From positions 1 through 31,734 of the forward strand of contig DASZYD010000019.1 of NCBI GenBank assembly GCA_035545555.1: 31,734 nucleotides of DNA, given 5' to 3'. This document shows, piece by piece, positions 1 to 6,993 of the stretch. Source of the DNA: JANWHZ01 sp035545555 (lineage in GTDB: Bacteria; Patescibacteriota; Saccharimonadia; Saccharimonadales; UBA4665). A program made the position numbers and the translations under genes. The stretch's first letter is position 1; every line of letters begins with the position of its first letter. The notes beneath the pieces were generated by a model. It was not told the origin of the DNA. It did not search any database and was given only the letters and a program-made list of their open reading frames with translations.

Positions 1-175
1 ACTGCTTGACCTCGCCGCCCACGAACGTCCGGATGCCAGAGCCAAGGCTGCCCAGAAAGCCCATCGAAAACACGCTGTTGCCCACCAGTAGGTCGCCGGG
101 CAAGTAGCCCAGCAGCCATGCGCAGTACATCTCGTTTCCGGACAGCCCCGAATATCGCGTCGCGCCATTATCCAT
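1..175 (-). CDS. YbjQ/UPF0145-type heavy-metal-binding domain protein (3' end outside window)
   Basis: The minus strand reads without a stop from ATG at 175 to the window edge, giving 58 residues that begin MDNGATRYSGLSGNEMYC. The stretch GNSVFSMGFLGSLG followed by GIRTFVGGEVKQ matches the typical core of the YbjQ/UPF0145 fold, where an asparagine-containing strand is followed by a G(I/L)R..VGGE helix. These proteins form small oligomers annotated as putative heavy-metal binders; their role is not established. A clear AAGGAG lies 5-6 bases before the ATG, which fixes the start. Here the YbjQ-like core follows a short lead containing a Y-C-A-W segment. The rest of the protein is not visible, so fusion to other domains cannot be judged. 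The family call is from memory of the motif. Confidence 0.7.
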   Translation of the reverse strand, partial: MDNGATRYSGLSGNEMYCAWLLGYLPGDLLVGNSVFSMGFLGSLGSGIRTFVGGEVKQ

Positions 176-200
176 CACAACTCCTTCTGCTATACGCTCA

Positions 201-229
201 ATTGTAGAAGATTAGCGAGGCGCCGTGAA
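201..229 (-). promoter_or_regulatory. Promoter for the YbjQ-type gene
   Basis: On the minus strand TTCACG (224-229) is followed after 17 bases by TACAAT (201-206). The predicted transcript would have a leader of about 20-25 bases containing the AAGGAG site of the gene starting at 175. Confidence 0.5.
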
Positions 230-372
230 GCCGGCGGGAGACGCGGGCGGTTGCTACCGCATGCACCCTAGTATATATAGAGCCGCCACGGTCGTCCGGA
301 TGAGCATCAGGTAGCCCCCTAGGTTTCAGGAGCCACTACCCCCGGGATATGTCGGCCAGAAAGCCGGAGCCG

Positions 373-1158
373 CTACACGTTACCGGGGCAGATGCGCTTA
401 AACAATCTACGAAACATGGCCGGTCGGCGCGGCTGCCGCTCCGTAGTTTCATGCTCTTGGAACATCTGTTCCAAACCACTCGGGGAGGGGCCAAACGGGC
501 TACCGGGCTGAAGGGGAATTATGATTGGTATGCCGAATCCCGATGGCATCTTGCCCGCAGAGGGGTCACGCTGCGTATCAGCTATCATCCGCGCCAGAAT
601 CATCGGCATCAGTTCCTCTATAAGCGGCGCGATCCGTTCGGCAGCGGCACGGAGCATGGCCGCCTCGTCTTCACTCAAGCCGTCACTCTCTTCGGCCATG
701 TCAGCTCCGGGCTCGCCCGATCCGAGAAGCGCTTTGACCTCAGTGGGAATGAGATCCTCCCGCTTGCATGATGCAACAAATTCCCGGGCTCCTTCGCATA
801 TGTCGCCCTCTCGCTGCAGCTGTCGAGTGACTACGCCGGCCAAACCTTGCGCGAGCACTTCTTGGGCGGGGCTCGCGGTCCGTTCGTTCGTAACCTTAAG
901 AAGCGCCTGAACCCCCCCCATCATTCGGAGTACGTCACGGCCAGTACGCATGTTGTACTCTCCGCCCGTGAACCTGTCCATCAGCGTCTGGCCATCCGGC
1001 TCCTCGCCACTTAGACCAAGTCGATCTATGAGATCATCTGCGTTAAATGGCGGCATCACACCGCCCACCTCTGCGTTATAAAGCGCATCGACCACATATG
1101 CTGCCGGGCTCGGCTCAATTGGCTGGCTTTCGAAACCATGACGGTTAAACGGATCCAT
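373..1158 (-). CDS. Unrecognised 261-residue protein
   Basis: The minus frame is open upstream to 1275, but the likely start is ATG at 1158: AAGGAG sits four bases before it and a promoter-like pair lies further upstream. The 261-residue product starts MDPFNRHGFESQ. It has no signal peptide or membrane segment. It is moderately acidic in the middle (a run of E/D around EESDGLSEDEAAM), then has a hydrophobic amphipathic stretch (APLIEELMPMILARMIAD), a Pro/Gly-rich section (IPIIIPLQPGSPFGPSPSG) and a basic C-terminal tail (RRPAMFRRLFKR). I do not recognise a family. The neighbours (YbjQ-type gene downstream on the same strand, tRNA-Glu upstream) do not suggest a function. A 140-codon frame overlaps on the plus strand but has no ribosome binding site, so this frame is preferred. 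Confidence 0.6.
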   Translation of the reverse strand: MDPFNRHGFESQPIEPSPAAYVVDALYNAEVGGVMPPFNADDLIDRLGLSGEEPDGQTLMDRFTGGEYNMRTGRDVLRMMGGVQALLKVTNERTASPAQEVLAQGLAGVVTRQLQREGDICEGAREFVASCKREDLIPTEVKALLGSGEPGADMAEESDGLSEDEAAMLRAAAERIAPLIEELMPMILARMIADTQRDPSAGKMPSGFGIPIIIPLQPGSPFGPSPSGLEQMFQEHETTERQPRRPAMFRRLFKRICPGNV

Positions 1159-1187
1159 ACCTCTCCTTTTTAGATGAAGACCAGTGC

Positions 1188-1217
1188 ATACTACTACACG
1201 AGTTGACCGGAGCGCAA
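1188..1217 (-). promoter_or_regulatory. Promoter for the 261-residue unknown
   Basis: On the minus strand TTGCGC (1212-1217) and TAGTAT (1188-1193) are separated by 18 bases. This would give a leader of about 20-25 bases carrying the AAGGAG site ahead of 1158. Confidence 0.4.
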
Positions 1218-1271
1218 TAGTCTTGCATACTCGGCACCGCGACTCCGCCGCGTACCCAGCGTCGTTCATGG

Positions 1272-1312
1272 CCATAACAAAAGCCCGACCTGTGGTCGGG
1301 CTTTTGTTATGG
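1272..1312 (-). terminator. Intrinsic terminator of tRNA-Glu (perfect 19-bp stem)
   Basis: A perfect inverted repeat with 19-bp arms (1272-1290 and 1294-1312) and a 3-base loop. The stem has a GC-rich top and an AT-rich base that serves as the T-rich tract on the minus strand. The outermost CCA of the stem is the encoded CCA end of tRNA-Glu, so terminator and tRNA overlap by 3 bases. Confidence 0.85.
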
Positions 1313-1384
1313 TGACCCCGCGGAGAGTCGAACTCCGGTTGCCGGGATGAAAACCCGATGTCTTAACCGCTGGACGACGGGGCC
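1310..1384 (-). tRNA. tRNA-Glu (anticodon UUC), CCA encoded
   Basis: The minus strand folds into a 75-base cloverleaf. The 5' acceptor strand GGCCCCG (1384-1378) pairs with CGGGGTC (1320-1314), with one G-U pair. The anticodon loop TTTTCAT carries TTC, and a GGTTCGA-like T loop (AGTTCGACT) is present. The discriminator A is followed by a genomically encoded CCA (1312-1310). The gene is transcribed toward the unknown gene at 373-1158 and closed by the overlapping hairpin at 1272-1312. Confidence 0.93.
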
Positions 1385-1498
1385 ATGCCTGGTCTGTATG
1401 GCGAACTCTGTCCAATCCTACCATAACAGAGACGAAAAGAAAACTCCCGGGAGGCCGGCAAATCGCTGCTACCGCCGGACAACTCCTTTACAATACCA

Positions 1499-1648
1499 AT
1501 GTCGCATGGTATATCTAGAGTAGCTAGAAATGCTGCACCTATTGTGCGCGAGCGCTGGGGAAGTTCTAGTGAATATAAGTTCTACGAGGATGCAGCTAAG
1601 TGTCACCGTTCATCGGACCGCTTACCTCTGAGAGTAAATACTAAGTAA
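1499..1648 (+). CDS. Possible 49-codon upstream ORF in the RRM-gene leader
   Basis: ATG at 1499 opens a 49-codon frame (MSHGISRVARNAAPIVRERW...) ending in TAA at 1646-1648, twenty bases before the RRM start at 1668. A -10-like TACAAT lies at 1489-1494, only four bases before the ATG; this is closer than for the other genes here, so the start is uncertain. The product is small, basic and unlike any family I know. A frame of this length could arise by chance. What makes it notable is that its last nine codons run through the 5' arm of the hairpin that covers the next gene's ribosome binding site, as a regulatory leader ORF would. Confidence 0.3.
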   Translation: MSHGISRVARNAAPIVRERWGSSSEYKFYEDAAKCHRSSDRLPLRVNTK

Positions 1649-1659
1649 TAAGAGGTAAG
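1621..1659 (+). promoter_or_regulatory. Hairpin that would sequester the RRM-gene Shine-Dalgarno
   Basis: CTTACCTCT (1621-1629) is perfectly complementary to AGAGGTAAG (1651-1659), with 21 bases between. The 3' arm contains GAGGT (1652-1656), the only Shine-Dalgarno-like sequence before ATG 1668. In the folded mRNA the site would be paired. Regulation by temperature or by upstream translation is an inference. Confidence 0.5.
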
Positions 1660-1667
1660 TGTCAACT

Positions 1668-1958
1668 ATGGCAAGCAAACTTTTTGTCGGCTCCCTGGCG
1701 TTTAGCGCCACCGATGATGATCTGGCGCAGTTCTTCGGCCAGTTCGGTACCGTTGTATCGGCCAAGGTCATCACCGACCGCGAGACAGGGCGCAGCAAGG
1801 GCTTCGGCTTTGTGGAGATGAGCTCCGATGCCGAGGCGCAAGCCGCGATCCAACAGGGCGACGGCAAGGAATTGAGCGGCCGCGCCATCAACGTCAGCGA
1901 GGCTCGCCCGCGCGAGGACAAGCCGCGCCGCGACTTTGGCGGCAACAACCGCTACTAA
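1668..1958 (+). CDS. Small RRM-type RNA-binding protein
   Basis: A 96-residue protein consisting of one RNA recognition motif and a short basic tail. RNP2 is visible as KLFVGSLAF near residues 4-12 and RNP1 as KGFGFVEM near the middle. The tail (PREDKPRRDFGGNNRY) is arginine/glycine-rich like that of cyanobacterial Rbp and other bacterial single-RRM proteins. These bind RNA and are often cold- or stress-induced. An in-frame GTG at 1659 is only 3 bases from the Shine-Dalgarno, so ATG 1668 (MASKLFVG), which gives the usual family N-terminus, is preferred. The gene is monocistronic, with a long structured leader and an intrinsic terminator directly after it. The leader structure suggests post-transcriptional control. 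Confidence 0.9.
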   Translation: MASKLFVGSLAFSATDDDLAQFFGQFGTVVSAKVITDRETGRSKGFGFVEMSSDAEAQAAIQQGDGKELSGRAINVSEARPREDKPRRDFGGNNRY

Positions 1959-1979
1959 GCCGTTCGCGAGAACGCCAGC

Positions 1980-2011
1980 AAAGCACCTCCTGTCCGCAGG
2001 AGGTGCTTTTT
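1980..2011 (+). terminator. Intrinsic terminator after the RRM gene
   Basis: A 13-bp perfect stem (1980-1992 with 1997-2009), a TCCG loop and a closing run of T (2007-2011). It lies 22 bases after the RRM stop codon. The next promoter's -35 box starts inside its T run. Confidence 0.88.
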
Positions 2012-2038
2012 GTACTCGTCAGTGTGAGGGGTTATAGT
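2010..2038 (+). promoter_or_regulatory. Promoter of pgl-gnd-zwf, giving a leaderless pgl mRNA
   Basis: TTGTAC (2010-2015), a 17-base spacer, and TATAGT (2033-2038). Six bases separate the -10 box from the pgl ATG at 2045, so transcription should begin at or next to the start codon. There is no Shine-Dalgarno in those bases. Confidence 0.65.
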
Positions 2039-2044
2039 AGAAGC

Positions 2045-2707
2045 ATGCAGTTTGTGCGCGCCGACGCCGGCGAGGGTATTGTAAAGCTCAGCAGCATGTT
2101 AGACGAACGCTTGGGCGAAGGGCAACAGGTGCTCTGGCTGGTGCCCGGCGGTTCCAACATTCCTCATGTCGTGAAAGTGATGACTGCGCTACCGGACGGC
2201 CATACCAAACATCTTACTATCTTGCCAGGTGACGAGCGCTACGGGCCGGTCGGCCATCTCAACTCAAACGTCAAACAGCTGTACGATGCTGGCTTCGACC
2301 CCAAGCACGCCAAGTTTATCCCGATTTTGCATGATAAGCCACTGGACGAGACAACGCGCGTGTTTGAAGAGACGGCCGGCAAGCTCTTTGCTGCCAGCGA
2401 TGTTGTCATCGGACAGTTTGGCATTGGGCCAGATGGTCACATTGCCGCCATTTTACCCCACTCGGCCGGTGCCACGGCGCTCGGCGAGCTGGCTGTCGAC
2501 TATGAAACGCCCGGTGCATTCACGCGCATCACCCTGACGTTCCCGGCGCTCCGGCGGGTACAGACCGCGTTTGTGTTCGCCTACGGCGAGAGTAAGCGCA
2601 GCACCCTCACCCAACTGCGCGATGAGACCATGCCGCTCGATATCCAGCCGGCTCAGATCCTCAAGGCCATCCCCGAAGTCTACATATATAATGACCAGGT
2701 AGCGTAG
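2045..2707 (+). CDS. pgl: 6-phosphogluconolactonase
   Basis: A 220-residue soluble enzyme of the glucosamine-6-phosphate isomerase / 6-phosphogluconolactonase superfamily. It hydrolyses 6-phosphogluconolactone to 6-phosphogluconate, the second step of the oxidative pentose phosphate pathway. Family landmarks are LPGDERYGPVGHLNSNV and GIGPDGHIAAILPHS, the two phosphosugar-site motifs. The frame is open further upstream, but ATG 2045 (MQFVRADAG) is chosen because a -10 box ends six bases before it. It is the first gene of a three-gene operon with gnd (12-base gap) and zwf, which supports lactonase over a deaminase role. Confidence 0.88.
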   Translation: MQFVRADAGEGIVKLSSMLDERLGEGQQVLWLVPGGSNIPHVVKVMTALPDGHTKHLTILPGDERYGPVGHLNSNVKQLYDAGFDPKHAKFIPILHDKPLDETTRVFEETAGKLFAASDVVIGQFGIGPDGHIAAILPHSAGATALGELAVDYETPGAFTRITLTFPALRRVQTAFVFAYGESKRSTLTQLRDETMPLDIQPAQILKAIPEVYIYNDQVA

Positions 2708-2719
2708 GAAGGAGTCGAC

Positions 2720-3637
2720 ATGAAGATTGCCGTACAGGGGCTGGGGCGCATGGGCCTGCAGATCGCCCGCAAACTAAGCGAGGACGGGCATAGCGTCATT
2801 GCCCATAACCGCAGCCCGGAGCCCATCGCGGAAGCCGCGCGGTATGGCGCGACAGCGGCACGGAGCAAACAAGAGGTCTTAGCAGCCTTCGGCAGTGATG
2901 CACCGGTTATACTATGGATCATGCTCCCAGCAGATGTTGTCGATGCGCAGGTCGACGAATGGCTGGCACTCATTCCCAAGGGCAGTATCCTCATCGACGG
3001 CGGCAATTCGGACTTCCGACTCACGCAAAAGCTCAACCAGAAGGTGAAGGCAGCCGGCATGCGGCTGCTGGACGTCGGCACCAGCGGCGGCGTGTGGGGA
3101 TACCGGAACGGCTTTTCGATGATGATCGGCACCGACGACGCGCAGGCCTTCCACATGCTTGAGCCGGCACTCAACACATTGGCAGCGCCGGGCGGGGCCT
3201 ACCATCACTTCGGGCCAAGCGGTAGCGGCCACTACGTCAAGATGGTGCACAACGCCATCGAGTACGGCATGATGGAGTCGCTGGCCGAGGGCTACCGCAT
3301 ATTGCACGAGGGGCCGTATGCCGGGCTCGATCTGGCGGCGGCGGGCGACATCTGGCAGCACCACAGCGTTATCACCTCGTGGCTGAACGAACTGAGCCGC
3401 GACGCCTTGCGTGAGAATCCGGCACTCGACGGCATTGACGGCTTCGTGGCCGAAAGCGGCGAGGCACGCTGGACGCTTGAGGTGGCCAGAGACAAGCATA
3501 TTCCATTGCCGTCAATCCAGGCCGCTTTCGACGTGCGGCTGGCCTCGCAAAAAGGCGACGTCAGCTTTGCCACCAAGTTGCTGGCCGCCATGCGCAATAA
3601 GTTCGGCGGGCACAATCTCAATCAGGACAAACAATAA
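2720..3637 (+). CDS. gnd: 6-phosphogluconate dehydrogenase, decarboxylating, short (GndA/YqeC-like) form
   Basis: A 305-residue protein, much shorter than the ~470-residue classical Gnd, matching the short form found in some bacteria. It oxidatively decarboxylates 6-phosphogluconate to ribulose 5-phosphate. The Rossmann motif GLGRMG is at residues 8-13, a cofactor-strand end with HNRSPE follows, then SGGVWGYRNG for substrate, and K174 in GSGHYVKMVHNAIEYG is the expected catalytic lysine. AAGGAG (2709-2714) with 5-base spacing sets the start, in contrast to the leaderless pgl start. Short forms often prefer NAD+; whether this one uses NAD+ or NADP+ cannot be read with certainty from the sequence. 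Confidence 0.9.
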   Translation: MKIAVQGLGRMGLQIARKLSEDGHSVIAHNRSPEPIAEAARYGATAARSKQEVLAAFGSDAPVILWIMLPADVVDAQVDEWLALIPKGSILIDGGNSDFRLTQKLNQKVKAAGMRLLDVGTSGGVWGYRNGFSMMIGTDDAQAFHMLEPALNTLAAPGGAYHHFGPSGSGHYVKMVHNAIEYGMMESLAEGYRILHEGPYAGLDLAAAGDIWQHHSVITSWLNELSRDALRENPALDGIDGFVAESGEARWTLEVARDKHIPLPSIQAAFDVRLASQKGDVSFATKLLAAMRNKFGGHNLNQDKQ

Positions 3638-3652
3638 GCCGAGGAGCGCCCG

Positions 3653-5068
3653 ATGTCACCCGCCGCCCAACCCAGCCTCGATCCAGCCATATTTGTCATC
3701 TTCGGTATTACCGGCGACCTCGCCCAGCGCAAACTGTTACCGGCGCTCTATCATCTTCTAAAAGATAATCTGCTGCACGAGCATACCGAGATCATCGGCG
3801 TATCGCGCCGGCCGCTCACGGCCAATGAGCTGCTCGACAGCATCGAACTATGCGTGCTGGAGACAGACAATATCTGCGACCCGGTCGTGCTGGAGAAGTT
3901 CCGTGCGCGGCTCAGGATGGTGCGGCTGGACCCGGTGAAAGGCGACGATTACGTGGCGCTGCACCGCACGCTTGACGCCATCGAGGAGCAGCACGGCATG
4001 TGCATGAACCGGTTGTATTATCTGTCGATCCCGCCGCAGGTCTATGAACCGGTTATCCGAAACTTCGGCGAGCACCATTTGCATGATGGCTGCCGGCACC
4101 GGACAGCCGTGTCGCGGCTGCTGGTCGAGAAGCCCTTCGGTTACGACCTGCCCAGCGCGCAGGAGCTCATTCGCAGTACCGCGCGGTACTTCAGCGAGGA
4201 GCAGGTTTTTCGTATTGATCACTACCTGGCCAAGGAAACCGTCCAGAACATCCTGGTCTTCCGTCGGCAGAATCCGCTGTTCGCCGACAGCTGGGACGCG
4301 GCACACATCAGCGGCATTGATCTGCTGCTCAGCGAACAGATCGGGGTAGAGGGACGCAGCGAATTTTATGACAATGTCGGCGCGCTGCGCGACGTCGTGC
4401 AGAATCACCTGATGCAGCTCCTCACTCTGGTGACGATGGAACTGCCGCGGGGCGACACGCTGGACAGCGCTGCGCTGCACCACACTAAAGAGACACTCCT
4501 GGGGCATGTCCGGCCGATCGAGCCGCACACCGGCATGGTGGTGCGGGCCCAATACGACGGCTACCGGCAGGAAGTCGGCAACCCGGGCTCCGTCACCGAG
4601 ACCTTTGTACGCCTGGGCCTCGGCATTGATACGCCCCGCTGGCGGGGCGTACCTGTCACCATAACCACCGGCAAGGCGCTTGAGGCGAAGCGGACCGCCA
4701 TCACTATCACGTTTGCCGGGGAGGATGGCGAGCCGGCCAACCGGCTGACCTTCCGTATCCAGCCCAACGAAGGCATCGACATCGACCTGACGGTCAAGCG
4801 GCCGGGGTTTGCCGGCAAGACCGAACGGGTACGGATGGATTTCAGCTACCGTGGCGTGTTTACCGAGCCGGAGCACCCTGATGCGTACGAGCGCGTACTG
4901 GTCGACGCCGTACATGGCGACCACAGCCTGTTTGCCACCAGCGCCGAGATCCTGGCCGCCTGGCGCATCCTGCAACCGGTACTCGATGGCTGGCAGCAAA
5001 GCGATGCAGACCTGCTGCGCTACCCGCAAGGTTCGGCCGGGCCGGCCGTTCAGGCGCACGTTGGATAG
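3653..5068 (+). CDS. zwf: Glucose-6-phosphate 1-dehydrogenase
   Basis: A 471-residue protein, normal length for the family. It oxidises glucose 6-phosphate to 6-phosphogluconolactone, the entry step of the oxidative pentose phosphate pathway. The nucleotide motif GITGDLAQRKL starts at residue 18. The substrate motif RIDHYLAKE begins at R187 (usual form RIDHYLGKE, so one G-to-A change). The catalytic-His motif is present as DNVGALRDVVQNHLMQ. VEKPFGYDL is also typical. GAGGAG (3641-3646) with 6-base spacing sets the start. It closes the pgl-gnd-zwf operon; gene order is the reverse of pathway order. The next gene's -10 box starts three bases after the stop. Confidence 0.95.
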   Translation: MSPAAQPSLDPAIFVIFGITGDLAQRKLLPALYHLLKDNLLHEHTEIIGVSRRPLTANELLDSIELCVLETDNICDPVVLEKFRARLRMVRLDPVKGDDYVALHRTLDAIEEQHGMCMNRLYYLSIPPQVYEPVIRNFGEHHLHDGCRHRTAVSRLLVEKPFGYDLPSAQELIRSTARYFSEEQVFRIDHYLAKETVQNILVFRRQNPLFADSWDAAHISGIDLLLSEQIGVEGRSEFYDNVGALRDVVQNHLMQLLTLVTMELPRGDTLDSAALHHTKETLLGHVRPIEPHTGMVVRAQYDGYRQEVGNPGSVTETFVRLGLGIDTPRWRGVPVTITTGKALEAKRTAITITFAGEDGEPANRLTFRIQPNEGIDIDLTVKRPGFAGKTERVRMDFSYRGVFTEPEHPDAYERVLVDAVHGDHSLFATSAEILAAWRILQPVLDGWQQSDADLLRYPQGSAGPAVQAHVG

Positions 5069-5070
5069 GT

Positions 5071-5076
5071 TATAAT
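5071..5076 (+). promoter_or_regulatory. -10 box of the MarP-like protease gene (leaderless start)
   Basis: A consensus TATAAT immediately after the zwf stop, with six bases to the ATG at 5083. No convincing -35 is seen (GTTCAG at 5048-5053 has the right spacing). There is no Shine-Dalgarno. Confidence 0.6.
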
Positions 5077-5082
5077 TAAGAC

Positions 5083-6252
5083 ATGAGCCTGGTTGATCTG
5101 CTGATTGTCCTGCTGGCTATCGGCTCACTTTTTCGTGGCTATGAGCTCGGGTTTATCCGCCAGCTCTTTTCCACGGCCGGCTTCCTGGGCGGCCTGCTGC
5201 TGGGGGCACTATTGGCACCGCACGTCGCGGGGTTGGCCCACACACCGCTGAGCCGGGCGCTTATTACGCTGGCAGCCACGCTTGGGCCGGCGTTTGTTGC
5301 CCTCATTGGCAGTGAACTGGTGGGTGCCATCCTCAAACGGCGGCTGGTGCTCGAGCGCATCATGAACCGTGTCGATAATGCGCTCGGCTCGCTTATTGCG
5401 GCAGCTACCTTGTTGGTGACGGTCTGGCTCGGCGCGGCGCTGCTGATCAGCCTGCCGTACGATTCGCTGCAAACGAACATTCGCGGCTCGACCATCATCA
5501 CTCTCCTGAACCGGCAGTTGCCGCCGGCACCGCGGATCATAGCTGGCATCGGGCACTTCATCGCACCGAATGGCTTTCCTGACGTCTTTATCGGCACGGA
5601 GCCATCACTCAAGCCGGCGACACTGCCGACACCGGCGCAACTCATCAATGCCGTTAATCGCGACCGCGCTTCGGTCGTAAAAGTCGAGGGGCAGGGCTGC
5701 GGCGGCATCGTCGAGGGCTCCGGCTTTGTGGCCGCCAGCGGACTGGTCGCGACCAACGCGCATGTCGTGGCCGGCATCCACTCGCCATACGTCATTGACG
5801 GCAACGGCACGCATCCGGCAACACCCGTATGGTTTGATCCGGATCTCGATCTGGCCGTGCTCCGCGCCGGCGATCTGATCGGCGGGCCGCTCACGTTTAA
5901 TCCGCACGCCATCGGCGCCGGCGAACAGGGCGGCGTACTTGGCTATCCCGGCGGCGGGCCGTTCACTGCCGGCACCGCGGCCGTCACCAGCGAGTTTACC
6001 GCCGTGGGGCGCAACATTTACGACCAAGGCAACGTACGGCGTGACGTGTATGCCATTACCGCCACGGTGGTACCGGGTAACTCCGGCGGGCCGCTTGTGG
6101 ACCTGGACGGCGACGTTATCGGCATCGTTTTCGCCGCCTCAACCGCCCAGAATAACGCCGGCTACGCCCTGAGCGCGCCGCAAATCGTTCGCGAACTGGC
6201 GCAGGCGAAGGCCGCCAATACGCCGGTCAGCACCGGCAGTTGCACACCATAG
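5083..6252 (+). CDS. MarP-like membrane serine protease (CvpA-type membrane domain plus trypsin-like domain)
   Basis: A 389-residue protein. The first ~165 residues hold about four hydrophobic segments of the CvpA/colicin V production type. The rest is an extracytoplasmic chymotrypsin-fold protease. The triad is visible as H227 (TNAHVV), D256 (DLDLAVL) and S334 (PGNSGGPL). The only two cysteines are C206 (GQGCGG) and C387 (GSCTP), separated by 181 residues. In mycobacterial MarP, as I recall, the triad is H235/D264/S343 and a disulfide joins C214 to C395: nearly the same offsets throughout. MarP acts in acid and oxidative stress by processing a cell-wall hydrolase. A VKOR gene follows directly, which could make the disulfide. 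Its own leaderless promoter separates it from zwf. Confidence 0.88.
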   Translation: MSLVDLLIVLLAIGSLFRGYELGFIRQLFSTAGFLGGLLLGALLAPHVAGLAHTPLSRALITLAATLGPAFVALIGSELVGAILKRRLVLERIMNRVDNALGSLIAAATLLVTVWLGAALLISLPYDSLQTNIRGSTIITLLNRQLPPAPRIIAGIGHFIAPNGFPDVFIGTEPSLKPATLPTPAQLINAVNRDRASVVKVEGQGCGGIVEGSGFVAASGLVATNAHVVAGIHSPYVIDGNGTHPATPVWFDPDLDLAVLRAGDLIGGPLTFNPHAIGAGEQGGVLGYPGGGPFTAGTAAVTSEFTAVGRNIYDQGNVRRDVYAITATVVPGNSGGPLVDLDGDVIGIVFAASTAQNNAGYALSAPQIVRELAQAKAANTPVSTGSCTP

Positions 6253-6279
6253 ACTGCGCCGGTTTTGCCGGGTTGAACG

Positions 6280-6288
6280 TGCTATACT
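6280..6288 (+). promoter_or_regulatory. Extended -10 promoter of the VKOR gene
   Basis: TGC directly before TATACT (6283-6288) is an extended -10 element. Thirteen bases remain to the ATG at 6302, leaving a leader of about 6-7 bases without a Shine-Dalgarno. No good -35 is seen. Confidence 0.55.
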
Positions 6289-6301
6289 TTCTCCAGCATC
6301 T

Positions 6302-6919
6302 ATGGCAAGACATACAAAAACCGATTCCGCCCGCCGGCTGGCGCCGGTGATACCGTATCTGCTCGTCATCGGCGGTCTCATCGGCATCGTTTGTTCCCTT
6401 ATATTAGTGCGGGACCAGATCAAGATCTGGGAAGATCCCAGCTACGTGCCGGCTTGCAGCCTTAATCCGCTCGTCAACTGCGGCACGGTCATCAATTCCA
6501 AGCAGGGCGAGGTCTTCGGCGTCCCGGCGCCATTCTTCGGGCTGCTCGTCTTTCCGGTACTCGTAACGGTCGGCATCGGCATGCTGGCCGGTGCACAGTT
6601 CAAACGCTGGTTCTGGCGGCTCACCGAGGCGGGCATGTTGGGTGGGGTGGCGTTTGCGCTGTGGCTCTTCTTCCTGAGCGTCTACCGCGCCAAAGCCCTG
6701 TGCCCGTTTTGCCTGACAGTCGATGTGGTCGTGTACACGCTGGCCTGGTATATCACCCTGTACGTCGTCCGGGAAGGGCACATCCCGGTGCCCCGGCGGC
6801 TGATCGGCGTGGCCGACTTTGCACGGCGCTTTCATCTGGAGATCCTTATCACCTGGTTTATTATTCTCGTGGCGTTTATCCTGCATCACTTCTGGTACTA
6901 CTACGGCCAGTTTTTATAG
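6302..6919 (+). CDS. VKOR-family disulfide-forming membrane protein
   Basis: A 205-residue integral membrane protein with about five hydrophobic segments. Vitamin K epoxide reductase homologues reoxidise a periplasmic thioredoxin-like partner and pass electrons to quinone, replacing DsbB. All four redox cysteines are present: the loop pair C52 and C60 (ACSLNPLVNC) and the active-site CPFC (C134, C137). Unlike many bacterial homologues there is no fused thioredoxin domain, so a partner must be encoded elsewhere. It sits between a two-cysteine MarP-like protease and a transporter, each with its own promoter. The protease is an obvious candidate substrate, though this is inferred from position. 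Confidence 0.92.
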   Translation: MARHTKTDSARRLAPVIPYLLVIGGLIGIVCSLILVRDQIKIWEDPSYVPACSLNPLVNCGTVINSKQGEVFGVPAPFFGLLVFPVLVTVGIGMLAGAQFKRWFWRLTEAGMLGGVAFALWLFFLSVYRAKALCPFCLTVDVVVYTLAWYITLYVVREGHIPVPRRLIGVADFARRFHLEILITWFIILVAFILHHFWYYYGQFL

Positions 6920-6954
6920 GCCGCGTAACGGGTGGTCGCAATCTAACGGCGTAC

Positions 6955-6983
6955 TTTACATGCTAACGCTTATGCTTTACAGT
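6955..6983 (+). promoter_or_regulatory. Promoter of the NRAMP-family gene
   Basis: TTTACA (6955-6960), a 17-base spacer, and TACAGT (6978-6983). Ten bases remain to ATG 6994, giving a leader of about 3-4 bases and no Shine-Dalgarno. This is one of the best promoters in the window. Confidence 0.65.
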
Positions 6984-6993
6984 CAGCAGCAAG

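Noticed and set aside
349..771. A 140-codon plus-strand frame at the start of the window
   Set aside because: It overlaps the minus-strand gene at 373-1158, has no Shine-Dalgarno or promoter at a leaderless distance, and its product is an Arg/His-rich shadow-type sequence.
3848..5059. A 403-codon frame antisense to zwf
   Set aside because: A mirror of the GC-rich codon pattern of zwf; the plus strand carries all G6PD motifs, and no start signal is seen for the antisense frame.
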